Assembly: GCF_030867095.1 (NCBI RefSeq)
Contig: NC_081829.1
Location: 91,907,261 to 91,971,260 of the forward strand
Reading direction: 5' to 3'
Source: Alligator mississippiensis
Taxonomy: Eukaryota > Chordata > Crocodylia > Alligatoridae
Length of the DNA stretch: 64,000 nucleotides
Part shown: piece after piece, positions 48,066 through 59,400 of the stretch
Position numbering within the stretch: the first letter of the stretch is position 1
Layout: the number at the start of each line of letters is the position of its first letter
The notes under the pieces: generated by a model
Database searches by the model: none
What the model saw: only the letters and a program-made list of their open reading frames with translations
What the model was told of the DNA's origin: nothing
Position numbers and translations under genes: made by a program

Positions 48066-49398
48066 ATGACCAGAAGTGGAAACCCAGTGCTCTGCCCGTG
48101 TTTCACACACCTGCCGGAAGGAGGTGCTATCTGTAGAGGATCTACACTGATCTCACAAGGAATGGCTTGGACCAGACTGCCAAGAAAGCACGTGTGAAAG
48201 CATGGGAAGCCAAAAAAAAGCTGGTCAAGAGGATGTGTATCTAGCCCCATTGTCCTTAGAGGGTCATTACTAATTCCCTGTCCCGCCTCCCTCCCATCCC
48301 CCAACCGTGGTTTTTAACCTTGGAGGGAATGTGAAGCATCGCTGGAATGTGTAAAAGGCCAAGACGGCGGTGGGCAGGAAAACAGCTCTGGTGTTTGTTC
48401 GTGTTAGGCTTTGCATTGGTGCAAGTCAGAAATCACTGCATGGAAAAGGATGACATTGCACCGGGGCCAGCGTGGCAGAAGGGAGAGAAATTTCTGATCC
48501 CTGGTCTCCAGTGAGTGTTTCTCAGGCTGGCCGTAAGATCTCAAAGGGGGCAGCAAGGCCATAAAACCTTTTAGAGACCCAGGGTTCGTTCTCATTGGTC
48601 TTCAATAGGACCTTTCTTTCTAACGAAGAGCTGGCTATCTCCCACCTCCAAACACTGCCGACCCCAAACAGTAGCCTCGCTGCTTCTCAGCTCCCTCTGG
48701 CACCTCTCCCGTAGACTTGGCCCTCGCAGACACCCACTCACTTCCTGGAACAAGAGAAGCGTCTAGTCAGGGAAATACTGGTTGTCTCTGGGGAAACTAG
48801 TTGGATTGCAGCTCCCGCTCCCGAATGAGAAGTCTCAGATGCTGTTATACAGCAAACCACGTGTCACTGGCATTTACCGACACTTGCTCTACAAAAAACT
48901 GAGCCCTGAAGGGCCTGGATGGCTTTGGGTTTACTCAAAAGAGTTTTTTACTATATGATTCTGGGCAATGTCAGGATTGGCTGGAGGAGCTATGTCAAGG
49001 CCTTGTAGGATGTACCGGCATGCCCCCCCGTTCATTTCCCCACGGTTAAATGTTCATGTGACATAAGCATTATCGCTGCCATTGGGAAAATCAGGTGAGA
49101 GATACCAGGACTGAGTGGACAACAGTAACCCTCCCCTTTGGAAAGCAGTCCTTCCACCGCAGGGTTGACGCCGGCGGGGAGAGGGTAGGAGGGAGGGTTA
49201 CGTGGAGAAACCTGGTGTTGGGGCCACCTGTGTTGGACCCGGTTTCCACGAGGATGCAGCTGACGTAGTCTTTGTTCCCAAGGACCTGATGTGGGGGCAA
49301 AACCAGGGGAAGCAATCAAGGGGGGTCTGTAGCACTGTTATTTGTGTCCAAGAGGCCAGAATGAGGTCTAGACTCTAGGACATGGCATTTAGTTTCCG
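48066..49398. other. Intergenic, unassigned
   Basis: No gene. About 48140-48240 has a Lys/Ala-rich open reading on the plus strand ending at TAG 48241, which I could not match to any protein. Confidence 0.4.
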
Positions 49399-49685
49399 AG
49401 GGCGTTTTTACACCCGCTCAGAGAGCCGCTCTAATTAAAGCGCCATAGCGTCTCGTGTACTAGCATCCCCGCACTTCAAAATGGTGAGGGGTGCTTTAAT
49501 TAAAGGCCATCGAACGAGCTTTACTTAAAGCGCCCCTGCCATCATTTTGAAGCGCAGGGCCACTGATGCATGAGATGCGGAGGCTGCCGGAGTGTTGCTA
49601 ATTAGCACTCTCCAGCAGACTCGATTCGTTGAGCCTGCTCCAATGTGCTGTAATTACGGCCTCCCTGCATGTCTGCAGGCACCCT
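49399..49685. mobile_element. MITE-like element, family A copy 2
   Basis: The left end AGGGCGTTTTTACACC and the right end GCATGTCTGCAGGCACCCT mirror those of the copy at 44232. The internal TCTAATTAAAGCGCC and GCATCCCCGC match as well. An inner palindrome surrounds TTTAATTAAAGG. Confidence 0.55.
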
Positions 49686-51031
49686 GAGAGTCTTAGTTTA
49701 GCCACTGTCCCCAGCAGCAAATTTATTTTTATGGTAAAATGAAGATGTGACTTAAAAAAAAAAAATACTATCCCCTCTATGACAAAAAATGATATTCTCT
49801 AATTTCTGATCAACCTGGGTCCTTCCACGAAGAGATGATTTTACACCTCCCTCAACCACAGCTGTGAGAGAGGATGTTGCACCCTAACCTACTAGTGTAA
49901 AAATGCACGCAGTAATATTCAAAAGTGTGAAGACCCGCTAGGAGGGTCTGAATACAAGTAGTATCGGGAAGCTGGCCCCTTTGCCACTCCCTTTCACGGA
50001 GACACAAGCCACCTCCTGCCCGGCACAAACACACGCGTTGTATATTTTGCACAACTCTTCTTTGCTCAAGATTGTAATGAGGACAATTTAATTTGGGGCT
50101 GATGGAACATAACTTGGGCTGCAATGACCTAAGAAATGTATGCTATTGACACACCGCAAGGCTTTCCAGTCTGAGTTAGTGCACGGCATAAAAAGTCTTG
50201 AACTTGTTTGGCGCCAGCAGGAAGTAGAAAAATAAAGTTGATCTGAATTGTATTTTTCTTTCCAGCTTCAAATCCAAACATGTCACGACTCATTCATTGC
50301 CCAAGTGAGAGCCAGACTTTGGTGGACAATATTGTCTGGGACATCACTGTTATAGACTGGGCTACACTTTAGAGACTAAGCTGAATATGTCCCACATTTG
50401 ATCACATGCAGATACGTCTGAGCGCTACAGGACCAGGAAAAAATGTTCAGCACAAAGAAGGGAACATGAAAATGTTGAAAGAGCCAGATAGGTTTATTTA
50501 GGAGGGAACCTTAAGAAAACCGTGTGCACGAGGTTTAGGAAAATAAGAAAGAGAGATGGTTCCCCACTTGAAGTCTTTGAAGGAAAGAGAAAGGCCGTGT
50601 TAGGCTGAGGTCTGGCAGAAGGCAGGGTAGAGGTGCACCTTGTAGACTGACTGATGGATGCAACACAACAGGTACGTTCTGTTATGAAAGTAAGATATTT
50701 TAAGGTATAATGGTCAGGGCATATATTAGCTTAACAAATTCCCTGCCATTGCAAAGACCCGTTCTCTCCCCTGCTCTTCATCTGGCGCAGTTTAGGGTAG
50801 GTTTTGCTAGAGAGGGGGTGCGGGGCATGGACGATTTGACTTTTTTAAAATCAAAAACTAGCTACTCCTGTCTAATTCTTCCCCTGTGGCTGTGGTACAT
50901 GAGCGGAGTCAGAGCAGATGATATTGCAGATCCCTTTGACAAATGGGGAGCTAGAAGACCCCTTCCAGCCACTGCATCCTTAATTGGGAGTAATTAAAAT
51001 AACCTGTGCAAAGGATAATGCCACCTGTGAG
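49686..51031. other. Intergenic, nothing recognised
   Basis: Mixed-composition DNA with an A-run near 49754. An open frame at 50710-50997 has no recognisable content. Confidence 0.4.
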
Positions 51032-51731
51032 CAGGGGTGGATCCAGGGGGTGCCGGACCATGGATGCACCCCCCGCCTTTCAGTCAACCCCATGGGAGCA
51101 GCTGTCAGGACTTTTTTTAAGTCCCCAAAGTAGGTAGGTATCGTCCTACTCTTCCTTTCCACGCTCAGCAGCATCTCCTCTCCCCTACCGTGCGCGGCGC
51201 TGCTGCTGTTCCCAGCTGCCTCGGGACAGCATCAGAACCGCTTCTGCTCTGCAGGGAGCTGGGTACAGCTAGGGACAGTGGCAGCAGGCAGGTTTCTCCT
51301 CTCTGCCCCATCCCCCCCATGGTCCTTGCAGCCCATGAGCAAGCTCAGGGAGGGAGAGCATGTCTGCTGCTACCAGTGAGTTGGGCAGGAGTGGCTCTGG
51401 AGCCTTGTCCCCCACTCCACCCTGGGGAACAGCAATGGAGCGATGCCATGCAGTGCTGCCCAGTGACCGCAATGGAGGCAATAGGAGGGGAGGAGACCTG
51501 GGAGGGGCAGGGGCGTGCCGCTGAGCATGGAGGGGAAGCGAGCAGGGGACTGGGTGTGGGAGGGAAGATATTTACCCGACCGAGGGCCTTAAAAAATAGC
51601 CCCTGCTTGGTGGTCCTGTGGGATGGTCTGCCCTCCCTGATGGAGGAAGGAAGTGGCAGGGGTGCAGCCACCCCTGCAGCCTTCATCGCTGCTCCCACAC
51701 CCCCTTTAATAAAATCCTGGCTCCACCCCTG
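51032..51731. mobile_element. Non-autonomous hAT-type element, 700 bp, with perfect 8-bp duplication
   Basis: Termini are CAGGGGTGGATCCAGG and CCTGGCTCCACCCCTG, inverted with one mismatch. CCTGTGAG flanks both sides (51024-51031 and 51732-51739). The interior is GC-rich, and its open frames, including a 182-residue one, are compositional. Confidence 0.87.
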
Positions 51732-51754
51732 CCTGTGAGGCTTTGCAGATTGTA

Positions 51755-51900
51755 GAGTATGGTCTCCAAGGAAGTGGTGGAAGCCCCATCACGTCCATCC
51801 TTGAAAGCATTAAAGAATAGGCTGCAGAGAACAGCTCTGTGCTAACGTGGGCAGATATAAAATGATCTCAAAAGTCCCTTTCATCCCCAACATCCTGGGC
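51755..51900 (+). mobile_element. CR1 3'-end fragment
   Basis: GGTCTCCAAGGAAGTGGTGG and CCATCCTTGAAAGCATTAAA match the CR1 3' region in plus orientation, ending in a diverged CCCTTTCATCCCCAACATCC tail. Confidence 0.7.
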
Positions 51901-52473
51901 CAAATTTGACCTTTGCGTCAGTACAAGAGTACTTCCTCTCAAGCCTCATGGAGCCATGATGGCTCATGAATTTTCTCCACCGCTCATTGAAGGCTGTGAG
52001 AAGTTTGCTAACTTCAGCTAGCTTTGAATCAGGCCCTACATGAGGGCAGGAGCAAGTCCAAAGCCAGCTGAAGGGAAGGCAGTCAGTCACAACAAAGACT
52101 TGGACAAACATTAGACATTCAGAACGGTACGGGTGCCAAACGGGGATGCATAGGTAAGTGTAAAAGCAATAGCAGTAATGAGTGAGCATAGATCTCGTCG
52201 TCAATATTTGCACAGCCTCTTGGAAAAACAGAACTGAATGTAGCCCTGGGGTAACCGAAAGAGAGGTGATCCAATTTCATTGTAGAGTTTCAGAGCAAAC
52301 AAGGCTATTTAACGAGTCACTTAAAGTGTGCCTGGAGGTGGTTTAAACTTAACATTTACCCTTGGGAAGACCCCTTTTTTCACCCTTTACTTTTTATGAG
52401 CAATATTTCTGCAAAAGGCACGTTCTGAAGACAAAAGCAAAAAAAAAGTACAGGGCATCAAAAGGCAGACAAG

Positions 52474-52612
52474 GTTCTTTGGGTGAATCTGATATCTTTT
52501 ATTAGACCAACTTAAATAGTTGGAAAACAATTATTAAGCAAGCTTTCAGGTTCAAAAACCCTTCGTCAGGCTAATGAAGTTTCAGCAGTTGGTGTGTGCT
52601 CTTCCTGGATGG
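52474..52612. repeat. Interspersed repeat with the TCTGATATCTTTTATTAGACC signature, copy 2
   Basis: Same family as the copy at 19669: GTGAATCTGATATCTTTTAT, AAGCAAGCTTTCAGGTTCAA, CCCTTCGTCAGGC and CTCTTCCTGGATGG in the same order. Confidence 0.65.
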
Positions 52613-53272
52613 AATACATTATTGCCTTCTAGGACCTAAATTCCTGTCTTTATCCATTGCTGTGGGGTTTCCATGACCCAGGGTATTGAGTCCTGTCAAA
52701 CTGTGAAAAGTGTTAATTTTAGGCAACCATGTTTGAAATGGATGGCATAGGATTTCATTAGTACTCGTGATGATATGCTTATGAGAACAGAGATTGATCT
52801 CATACTAATAAGACATTGTCCTAAAATATGCTGTACTGTTCTGCTTTGAGGGGTAGTTTATTGGCTACTAACTAAAAACTGGGTTCGGAGTTTTATGGGG
52901 CGCTAGAGAACAAAGTATTTCTCTTGCAAACTCTTCATCTAAGAGCATGTCCACATGTGTTTAAGGCACATACTTCCTGCTGCAGAAGCAAGGGGAAAGA
53001 CTGGAAGAACGAGTATCCTCCTGACCATTCTTGTGTTTCCAATTATTCCTTAGTCCCTCACTAGTTCATCTCAATTGTTATGGGTCAGGTCAGGGATCTT
53101 TGGATTCTGGAGAGTTTGACTGCAGTCATGATGTGAAGGAGAGGGGGACATCAGGCTGCCTGAGTTTTGGTCTTTCAAATATACCTGGGAATGACTTTAA
53201 GCATAGATTGCAGCCACCGATTTGGGTAGGACTAGTCGTGTGCTTGGTTAGGCACGCGCTTGAGTGTTTGTA

Positions 53273-53340
53273 GGATCAGTGCCTATTTCAGTAGCTTTCG
53301 GCAGTGAGAGTAAGGATGCTTTTGGGAGGAACAATAGGGA
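53273..53340. repeat. Unnamed interspersed repeat, copy 1
   Basis: GGATCAGTGCCTATTTCAGT followed by AGCTTTCGGCAGTGAGAG recurs with about 80% identity at 55759-55827. The family is not recognised. Confidence 0.55.
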
Positions 53341-53440
53341 AAAAGTTTGCAGATACCCTGAAAAAATAAAGGCAGGAAAAATCTGTTCTGTATCTCAGCA
53401 GACGTTTTTCTGAAATAATTCTGAATAGCTTTTCTCTGAT

Positions 53441-53540
53441 GCTTGATGAAGGGTGTTTGTGCCCAAAGCTTGCAATCGAAGACTTTTTTCTTTTTGCACA
53501 AATCTGCTTGGGCTAATAAAAAAAAATCACCTCTACCACG
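53441..53540. repeat. Interspersed repeat related to the 19669 and 52474 copies, reverse orientation
   Basis: TTGATGAAGGGTGTTTGTGC, CCAAAGCTTGCAA and GGGCTAATAAAAAAAAATC are the reverse-complement layout of the family, about 0.9 kb from copy 2. Confidence 0.5.
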
Positions 53541-55040
53541 AGTCCTGAGTGAATAGCTGTGAGACACTTCTCCATCATGGCTGTTGGCTTTCATGCCATG
53601 TGATGGGGGAGGACTTCCCAAACTCAGGCCTTTTTCTCAGCCGGTGGGATCTTTAACTGGCCTTCCCCATCTCCCTGAGATCATCAGGCTGCCCCTCCCT
53701 AGCCTAAAGACCTACTTTGAGAGGAAATTTGGGTGAGCAAAGAGTTTGAAGAAAACTTCCTGGCTGTTTGACTGCAAGCTGCCAAGCAGCTGTGACAAAT
53801 CAATTTGGGGAAAATAATTTCCACTCCAAAAAATCCTGTGTTGTGTTTGTTCTCGGTTAATATTCGGCTGCAGCCTTGAGCTCAGGTTAGAAACAACTGC
53901 ACAAGAACCTGGCAGAAAGAGCCTCCAAGCAGCTTGAGGGATGGCCTCTGCCCCCAGTGCAAGATCAGGCTTCCTATTTTGTGTGTGTTGAACTTTTGAG
54001 CCTCCCAGAAATCTTCTGCCCATCTCACTAGCCTCGCACAGAAGCTAAGTGAAAAAAAAATAAAAATCTCAGGCCATGTTCCAGGTCCATTTGGTGCAGG
54101 AGAGAGAAGGAGCCAACTGAGTCTGCTTAAATCTCTGCCGAGCTTTATGTCAGTTCATGTGGCGCTTAGGGTGGCTGGATCAGGAGCATTGCAGGGTGGG
54201 ACAGGAGCCAGCTCTATGCTCGTTGGGTCAATCCTGGACCTACCACACAGATACAGGCCGTGTCTTCCCTAGTAGTGCTTTTGTTCACATTTTCCAAATA
54301 AAGAACCAAGTGCATGGACCTGAGGGCGCAGGTCTCACCTACGCACCCCAAAGCTACCCTTGGCCAGAGTCACAACTGAGTTTGTGGTAAAAGGACCAGG
54401 AGTCTGGATAAATGGATTTTGCTCCCCATCCTGCCACAGGCCTTTTACTGGCATGAAGACTAATTAGTTTTTGTAAAGCACCGTGGGTTTCTTAATGGGA
54501 GGAGACTCACCTGTCCAGCACCCCCAGGAAGGGGAGAAAGTTGCAAGGGCTCAGCTCCTGTTCTCACAACGAAGTGTCCAGGCTTTAAACGGTGCTGCAC
54601 CCTTTGGAAGATCAGGCCGTTACTGCTGCAGCGGGATCTGCTGGGTGCCAAGTGCAAGAGCCAACTGTCCTGAGAGCAGGACGAGGCCTGCACACACAGC
54701 GTATCTGTGAATATGAGATGGTTGAAGTTTGTCAGCATCTCCCGCGAACAGGGATGGTTCCTGCGCAATCTGCTGGGCACAGTGAGGTGCTGTAAAGAAT
54801 TGATTTGGATTCCTTCTGCTTTGTCTTTCAGATCTTAAATACAGCAAATCCATTTTTGGTGTGGAACCGCCTCGCTGCTTCTGTCTCCGCAGTCCGTCTT
54901 GTTCTGCATCCTGTCGCTGTGTCAGAACAGGCAGCAAGGGGGCATTTTGTCTCCCCCCGAGGTCTGACCCTCATCCCAAACACCAAGGCTGTTTGGTTTG
55001 TATTAACTCTTACAACACCAGATATCATGGGCGACTGGTG
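53541..55040. other. Intergenic, nothing recognised
   Basis: No gene or clear repeat. Open frames near 54460-54940 carry no recognisable domain. Confidence 0.4.
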
Positions 55041-55315
55041 CCACCTGAGTTAGGGGGGGCATGTGCCCCCCCAGCAGCCAGTCAGCGACCGGGTGCTACC
55101 CCGCAGCCAATCTTGCTGACTGAGAAGCGTGACCTGAGCTCCCAGAAGTGCCAGCGGTATTTCTCCTGGTGCCCCCCAGCCGGTGCTTGCAAGGGGGGGG
55201 CACCGGTGCTCTTGCCTGCCTATTGCCTAAGTGGGGAGCGCTGCCTGTCAGAGAGTGCACCAGCACTCTCAGGGGGTGCACGTGCACCCCGATGCACCGC
55301 CTATGCATTGCTACT
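55041..55315. mobile_element. Possible GC-rich MITE
   Basis: CATGGGCGACTGGTGCCACC near 55027 and GATGCACCGCCTATG near 55296 are rough inverted partners. Runs of G and C and GTGCACGTGCAC palindromes lie inside. The borders and target-site duplication are unclear. Confidence 0.35.
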
Positions 55316-55758
55316 GCCGGATATTCTTGTTTTTCATGCATCCAGTGGCTTTTTGGCCATGTCCATGCTCCTGAAAGTGCCACTGAGAAATGCCCCACGT
55401 GCCTCATGCACAGCTAGCTAAGCCTAAAGCAGGCAGGAGCCCCCAGTCAGCTGCAACCCCTCAGTCCCTCAGGCTTCTCCCAGAAACGGGTGCGTAGGAC
55501 ATCTCCACCTATCCTGCTCATCTCTGTTTCTGGGAGGAGCGTTGGGGCTTGGACCAAGGGGGACTGCAGCCTAACCGGGTGCTCCTGCTTGCCTTACAGC
55601 TGTGCACAAGCCCTGGGGAGTGTTTCCACCTGGCCTCTGCAAGGGCAGCGCCTGTCTCGCAGCCTCCCACGACTCCTGGGCTGAGACCCACTGTCCTCAG
55701 CACAGTAACCACGTAGGGAGGCACGCTCCGCCTGGCACTGTGAAGTGACTTGCCTGTC

Positions 55759-55827
55759 GGATCACTGCCTATTTCAGTAGATTTTGGTAGTGAGAATAGG
55801 GATGTTTTTGGAAGGACCACTAGGAAC
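55759..55827. repeat. Unnamed interspersed repeat, copy 2
   Basis: GGATCACTGCCTATTTCAGT followed by AGATTTTGGTAGTGAGAA, the partner of the copy at 53273-53340. Confidence 0.55.
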
Positions 55828-56109
55828 TCTCTCAAGTCCCTGCAGGACGTTCCCGGGGCATGGGCACGCAACTCTCCCAGCATCCCCACCCTCTGGTATG
55901 GGAGTGGGGACACCCCCCATTGCTCAGTGGCTCCCCAAACCTTGCCTCCCCCCTGCCCCGCACTGACAACACAGCCTGCCGCCTTGCACCATGCATAAAG
56001 TATCCCCGGGGAGGGGCAGCAATAGGGACAGTCAAGAGCTCGCACTTCCACATCTTTTTAATTTTTTGTTATTTATTTATTTATTTTTGGTTGCACCCAT
56101 TTCACAGCT

Positions 56110-56420
56110 GGGAAGACTGAGGCGGCGGCGCCCACGCCCCGCCCCGTGGAACGCGTGGGCTCCGCCCCCCGGCCGGGAGGCGCGGCGGGCTGGGGGCGGG
56201 GCTTGCCGCAGAGCGGAGCGGAGCTGGAGGCGGCGGTCGGTGCCGGAGCGCGCGGAGCCCGCGGGGAGCGCAGCGCCTGCCCGCCCGCCCGGCCGGCCCC
56301 ATGGAGAAGTACCGAGGTAAGGGCCGGGCAGAGCCGGCTGCACTCCCTGCGGCTGCCCCTGCTCAGGCAGCGGTGGGGGGCTCTGGCAGCCCGGCTTTGC
56401 CCTGGCACCACGGCTCCCTG
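56110..56420 (+). promoter_or_regulatory. AFAP1L2: CpG-island promoter of AFAP1L2
   Basis: Abrupt rise in G+C and CpG around the start codon. GC-box (Sp1-type) sequences are seen: GGGGCGGGGC at 56193-56202 and, on the other strand, CACGCCCCGCCCCG near 56133-56146. There is no TATA box close by; the ATTTATTT run at about 56083-56094 is probably coincidental. The transcription start cannot be placed from sequence alone, and the 5' UTR must end at 56300. Confidence 0.8.
56301..56316 (+). CDS. AFAP1L2: AFAP1L2 (XB130) first coding exon, 16 coding nt
   Basis: ATG in the good context CCCCATGG opens MEKYR plus one base, then a strong donor GAG|GTAAGG. Mammalian AFAP1L2 begins MERYKALEQLL, so the length, charge pattern and phase fit, with G of the next codon split by the intron. 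The protein is an adaptor with PH domains and tyrosine motifs that links Src-family and receptor kinases to PI3K and actin. Five codons are weak evidence alone. The CpG island, the donor and the same-strand position downstream of ABLIM1, as in human, make the call. The paralogue AFAP1L1 as remembered starts MDRGQVLEQLL and fits less well. Confidence 0.8.
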
Positions 56421-59400
56421 CCTGAGCCTGGGGTGCAGCTGCCTTGGCCACTGGCGAGCAGCCACCTCTTCTGTGCACCCCGCCGGGCGGGCGAGTGGCA
56501 GGGGCCACGCTTTGAGGCTTGTGCACAGCGGGCGTGTTGGCGTGGGTGCGGTGCGGTGGGAGGCTGTGCCCGGGGTAGCGCACCTGTTGGCTCTGCTCGT
56601 AGAGGAGGCACCGAGGGCAGTGGCACAGCCCAGCCCCTGCCCGCACGGCGCGCTGTCATGTCACCGTTGCTCTTTCCCTCCCTTGCATCCTCCTGGGGAA
56701 AGTTTTTGGCCCCCGTTGTGCTGCCCTCGCCAGGTCTGCAGTGCCTGGCGCTGGACAGACCCAGCCTGAGAAGTGTAGCCCTTCCCCAGGGTAAAACTCC
56801 GTCTGTAGCCGCAGCCCCCGCTGGCAAGAGAGAGCTGCCAGCTGTCTCAGGGAGAGTGCTTGCCTGGATCCGTGCCTCTTCTGTCCTCTAGATTAGCTGG
56901 ATCTAGACCTTATAGTGGCAGCTTTTATCTGAAAAGTAGGCAGCCCTTGCAAGAGTTGTTCCTTTCAGACACTTGGCTCCAGCGGTGAAAACAGGTGGCA
57001 CGTCCCCAGCGAGGCAGCCACGCGCCCCGTCTCCAAGGCTTTGTAGCCACCTCGGAGTCTGATCCCGTCCCTGTGTCCCACCTGCGGAAGGAGGATCTGG
57101 CACTTCCACCTCTCAGGAAGGAAGTTGCACCCCTTCAGCGCAGAAGTGGGACTTGTTCTAGGCATCGTGTCCCCTCGGGATATTTTAATGAGTGAATCAG
57201 GGAAAATCAGCAGCGTGGTGCTGCCTGATGTTTGATTTAATTCGGCTGCATTACTATGATGGCAGTAGAGCTGGGCTGTGGTGAGTATTGCCCGTCTCTA
57301 ACGATGGATCTGATGCATCTTTGGGGGGGGAAAAAATACAAACCGCGAACTGTTGTACGCTATGTGAATGGCCACAAACCGTCTGATACACGCCCAGTGA
57401 ATTTACAGTCCCACTGATGTCACGTTGTTGCGATTTCGCCTGTGGTATGCTTGCTGAGTGGTCTTGCAAGCGGGGCTGGTCCCATAAGACGGTTACTACT
57501 AGCTCTTCCACTGCATTTTTTTTTAACTGGGTGTTGGGGTCGCAGAATGCATTTCACACGAATGCTCGATATAATATTGGCGCAGCACAAAACTGACATC
57601 AAAGATGACACGATTATATAGAGGCACAGTTCAAATCCCAGCGTCAGGGCAATAGCTCCATTAAAATTCAGCGATGTTTTATGTAGCACTTCAAAAAAAT
57701 ATATATGCATGCAGCTTCGTCAAAGCGGTAGGGACGTGTTCTGCGCGTATGCGTCGAATAGCAAGTGTAACTTATACCGGAGCCGTGGCGGCACTTTTTG
57801 CACGAGTGTTATTAATGTTAGCGTTTGGGAGCCAGTGTGCAATCATGTCGGTAGTGAAGACGGGCAGCGACCCGCGGCAGAGGGATTTATTACTGCTCGT
57901 TTAGCAGGTGGAAGGTCAGTGCAGTCCTCTGTCCTCGGGGGTTGATTACTGTCACCCGGTTATTTGGAGATGGCTGGGAGAGGCGGAGGGGCAGAGCTGG
58001 GAATAAACCTCTGAGAAGCAAGAGAGAAAGTTGAAGAGGGCTGAGCCGGTAATGAAATGGGTTTGGGGCACATCCTTTTAATCGAGACTAGCTGGTTTAG
58101 ACGTAGGCCTCTCCTGTATGTTTGGAGCCCATGTTGGGGTGCTGCGGGGATGTCCTGGATATGCATCTAGACACCGGTGAGGAGTCCTGTATCCTCCATA
58201 GCAGCAAGGCAGAATTAATTCATTGGAGGCGTTTTCGGGGTGGAGATGAACAAGCTCCACAAGCACTTGTGAAATGCCAGCTTGCTCTTGGTGAGGAGGA
58301 GGATTTTCGCAAGCCCCATGGGAGAAAACAAAACCACTTTTTAAATCTGGAATAGGGTCCTTCACATGCCAAGCTGCCAAATTCGTGTTTACGCCCTGCA
58401 TGAGTTGGTATAAAATAGAAGAGAGCCTGCGGTAAGGACAAACCTGAGAGGGAAGAGGTCTTCCTGGCAGGGTGAAGTCTTGTGATCGGCCACATGCAGT
58501 CGGGGCAGCCTCTGCGCAAAGCCTGGAGCAGCACCGGGATTGGCATTTCTAGGAGAGGGTGTGAAATCGGAGGGCTGCCCCGTGACGCCTCTTGGGCTGC
58601 GCACGCCTAAGGTCAGGGAATGGGGGTGCCAGGGCAGAGGAGCTCCTCAGTTTGAGGAAGAAGCTGAAGACGTTGAAACTGGGTCTTGGCGCGAGCAGCC
58701 AGGCGGTTCCCTTTCTGCAAAGCCCGACTAAATTCAGAAGTGCCTCTTGTTGCTTTCTTTGGAGCTACTGCTGGAAAAATGTCTCCTGCCCATCTCGAGG
58801 CTGTGGGAGAAGCCACTGCAGAGTGTCCAAGCCAGCCCGTTTGGGATGCACGGGAGGGAGAATGCATGGGCGACAAGCAAGAGATGCCTCCAGAGGTGGA
58901 GTAGAAATATGGAGGAAGTTAAATAGTACTTGATCCCTAGCAGTGAAAAGTGAGCCTGATTTCTGGTCGCGTCTTTTCGAGACAGAGACTCCGAGTGCCC
59001 ACTTCAAGCTGGGTGTTGAAGCAAGCCAGCAAGCTCTGCCTTTCTTCTTGTCTGGGGCTGTGCCAGGACTTTGCAGGCAGAACCAGACCTTGCAATAATG
59101 CTCCAGGGTACATCAGGGCCGGTGCCTCCTGTGCTGTATCTGTTAGGAGGGAGCCGGGGGAAGTGCATTTTAGCACATTAACATCTTAGTGCAGATAAGA
59201 GTTTGTCCAAGCAAGCAAAGGGCCTGTTTATAGGACAGCTGCTACTGCTAGATCTGTGCTGGCGCAGCCGCCTTGGCAGAGCCCCCCGGTGAAGGTGTAT
59301 TATATACGGACAGGAGGGATTTTTCTGCCAGAAAAGTTGGAGCACTTCACAGACTGACAGGTGCCAGGACAGGGGATCTGGGTGAGCCAGAAGAAGCTGC

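Noticed and set aside
51190..51738. 182-residue open frame as a gene
   Set aside because: It lies almost entirely inside a hAT element with a perfect 8-bp duplication and has no transposase motif.
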